From: CAZDYI01 sp964509765
GTDB lineage: Bacteria; Pseudomonadota; Gammaproteobacteria; Tethybacterales; Tethybacteraceae
DNA length: 5,816 nucleotides
Assembly: GCA_964509765.1 (NCBI GenBank)
Contig: CAZDYI010000041.1
Coordinates: forward strand, 1 to 5,816
Direction: 5' to 3'
Shown here: positions 5,816-5,816 of the stretch, in pieces
Layout of the letters: each line of letters opens with the position of its first letter
Numbering within the stretch: the first letter of the stretch is position 1
Made by a program: the position numbers and the translations under genes
The notes under the pieces: generated by a model
Database searches by the model: none
What the model saw: the letters and a program-made list of their open reading frames with translations, nothing else
What the model was told of the DNA's origin: nothing

Positions 5816-5816
5816 G

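Noticed and set aside
1..5816. CRISPR array, tRNA, rRNA or insertion-sequence ends
   Set aside because: I saw no regularly spaced short repeats, no tRNA cloverleaf, no transposase reading frame and no terminal inverted repeats. The only repeats are the hip paralogues.

Overview
The window looks like part of a high-GC proteobacterial chromosome. Codon third positions are strongly G/C, and the right edge carries a Gram-negative autotransporter-type outer-membrane beta-barrel, so an outer membrane is present. I cannot name the genus from the sequence. The two intergenic gaps at 2037-2120 and 3686-3739 are the AT-richer spots.

The left two thirds (1-3685, all + strand) is a tandem array of HipA-type toxin kinases. 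It holds the C-terminal half of hipA1 (1-719), a complete hipA2 (750-2036), a small helix-turn-helix HipB-type antitoxin (2121-2435), and a complete hipA3 (2432-3685) that overlaps hipB by four bases. HipA2 and HipA3 align without a gap over 417 residues at about 59% identity (hand count), so the array arose by duplication of a hipB-hipA unit with a period of about 1.68 kb. The hipA1-hipA2 interval is about 375 bp shorter than the hipA2-hipA3 interval. The last 10-12 codons of a second hipB, including its stop, are still readable just in front of hipA2 (about 715-753). hipA2 therefore appears to have lost its own antitoxin gene by deletion, leaving one intact hipB in view for two complete hipA genes and possibly hipA1 as well. 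HipA2 also has Ala where HipA3 has the Ser that I align with the E. coli HipA autophosphorylation site (Ser150).

The middle (3740-4714, + strand) is a two-SIS-domain sugar-phosphate protein with all four GlmS isomerase catalytic residues but no glutaminase domain. It is best read as a NagB-II-type glucosamine-6-phosphate deaminase or close relative. It probably has its own start signals and no obvious functional link to the hip genes.

The right end (5815-4763, - strand) is the C-terminal barrel of a large surface protein that begins outside the window. It converges on the SIS gene. A GC hairpin followed, on the minus strand, by a T-run lies between the two stops (4713-4741) and terminates mainly the barrel transcript.
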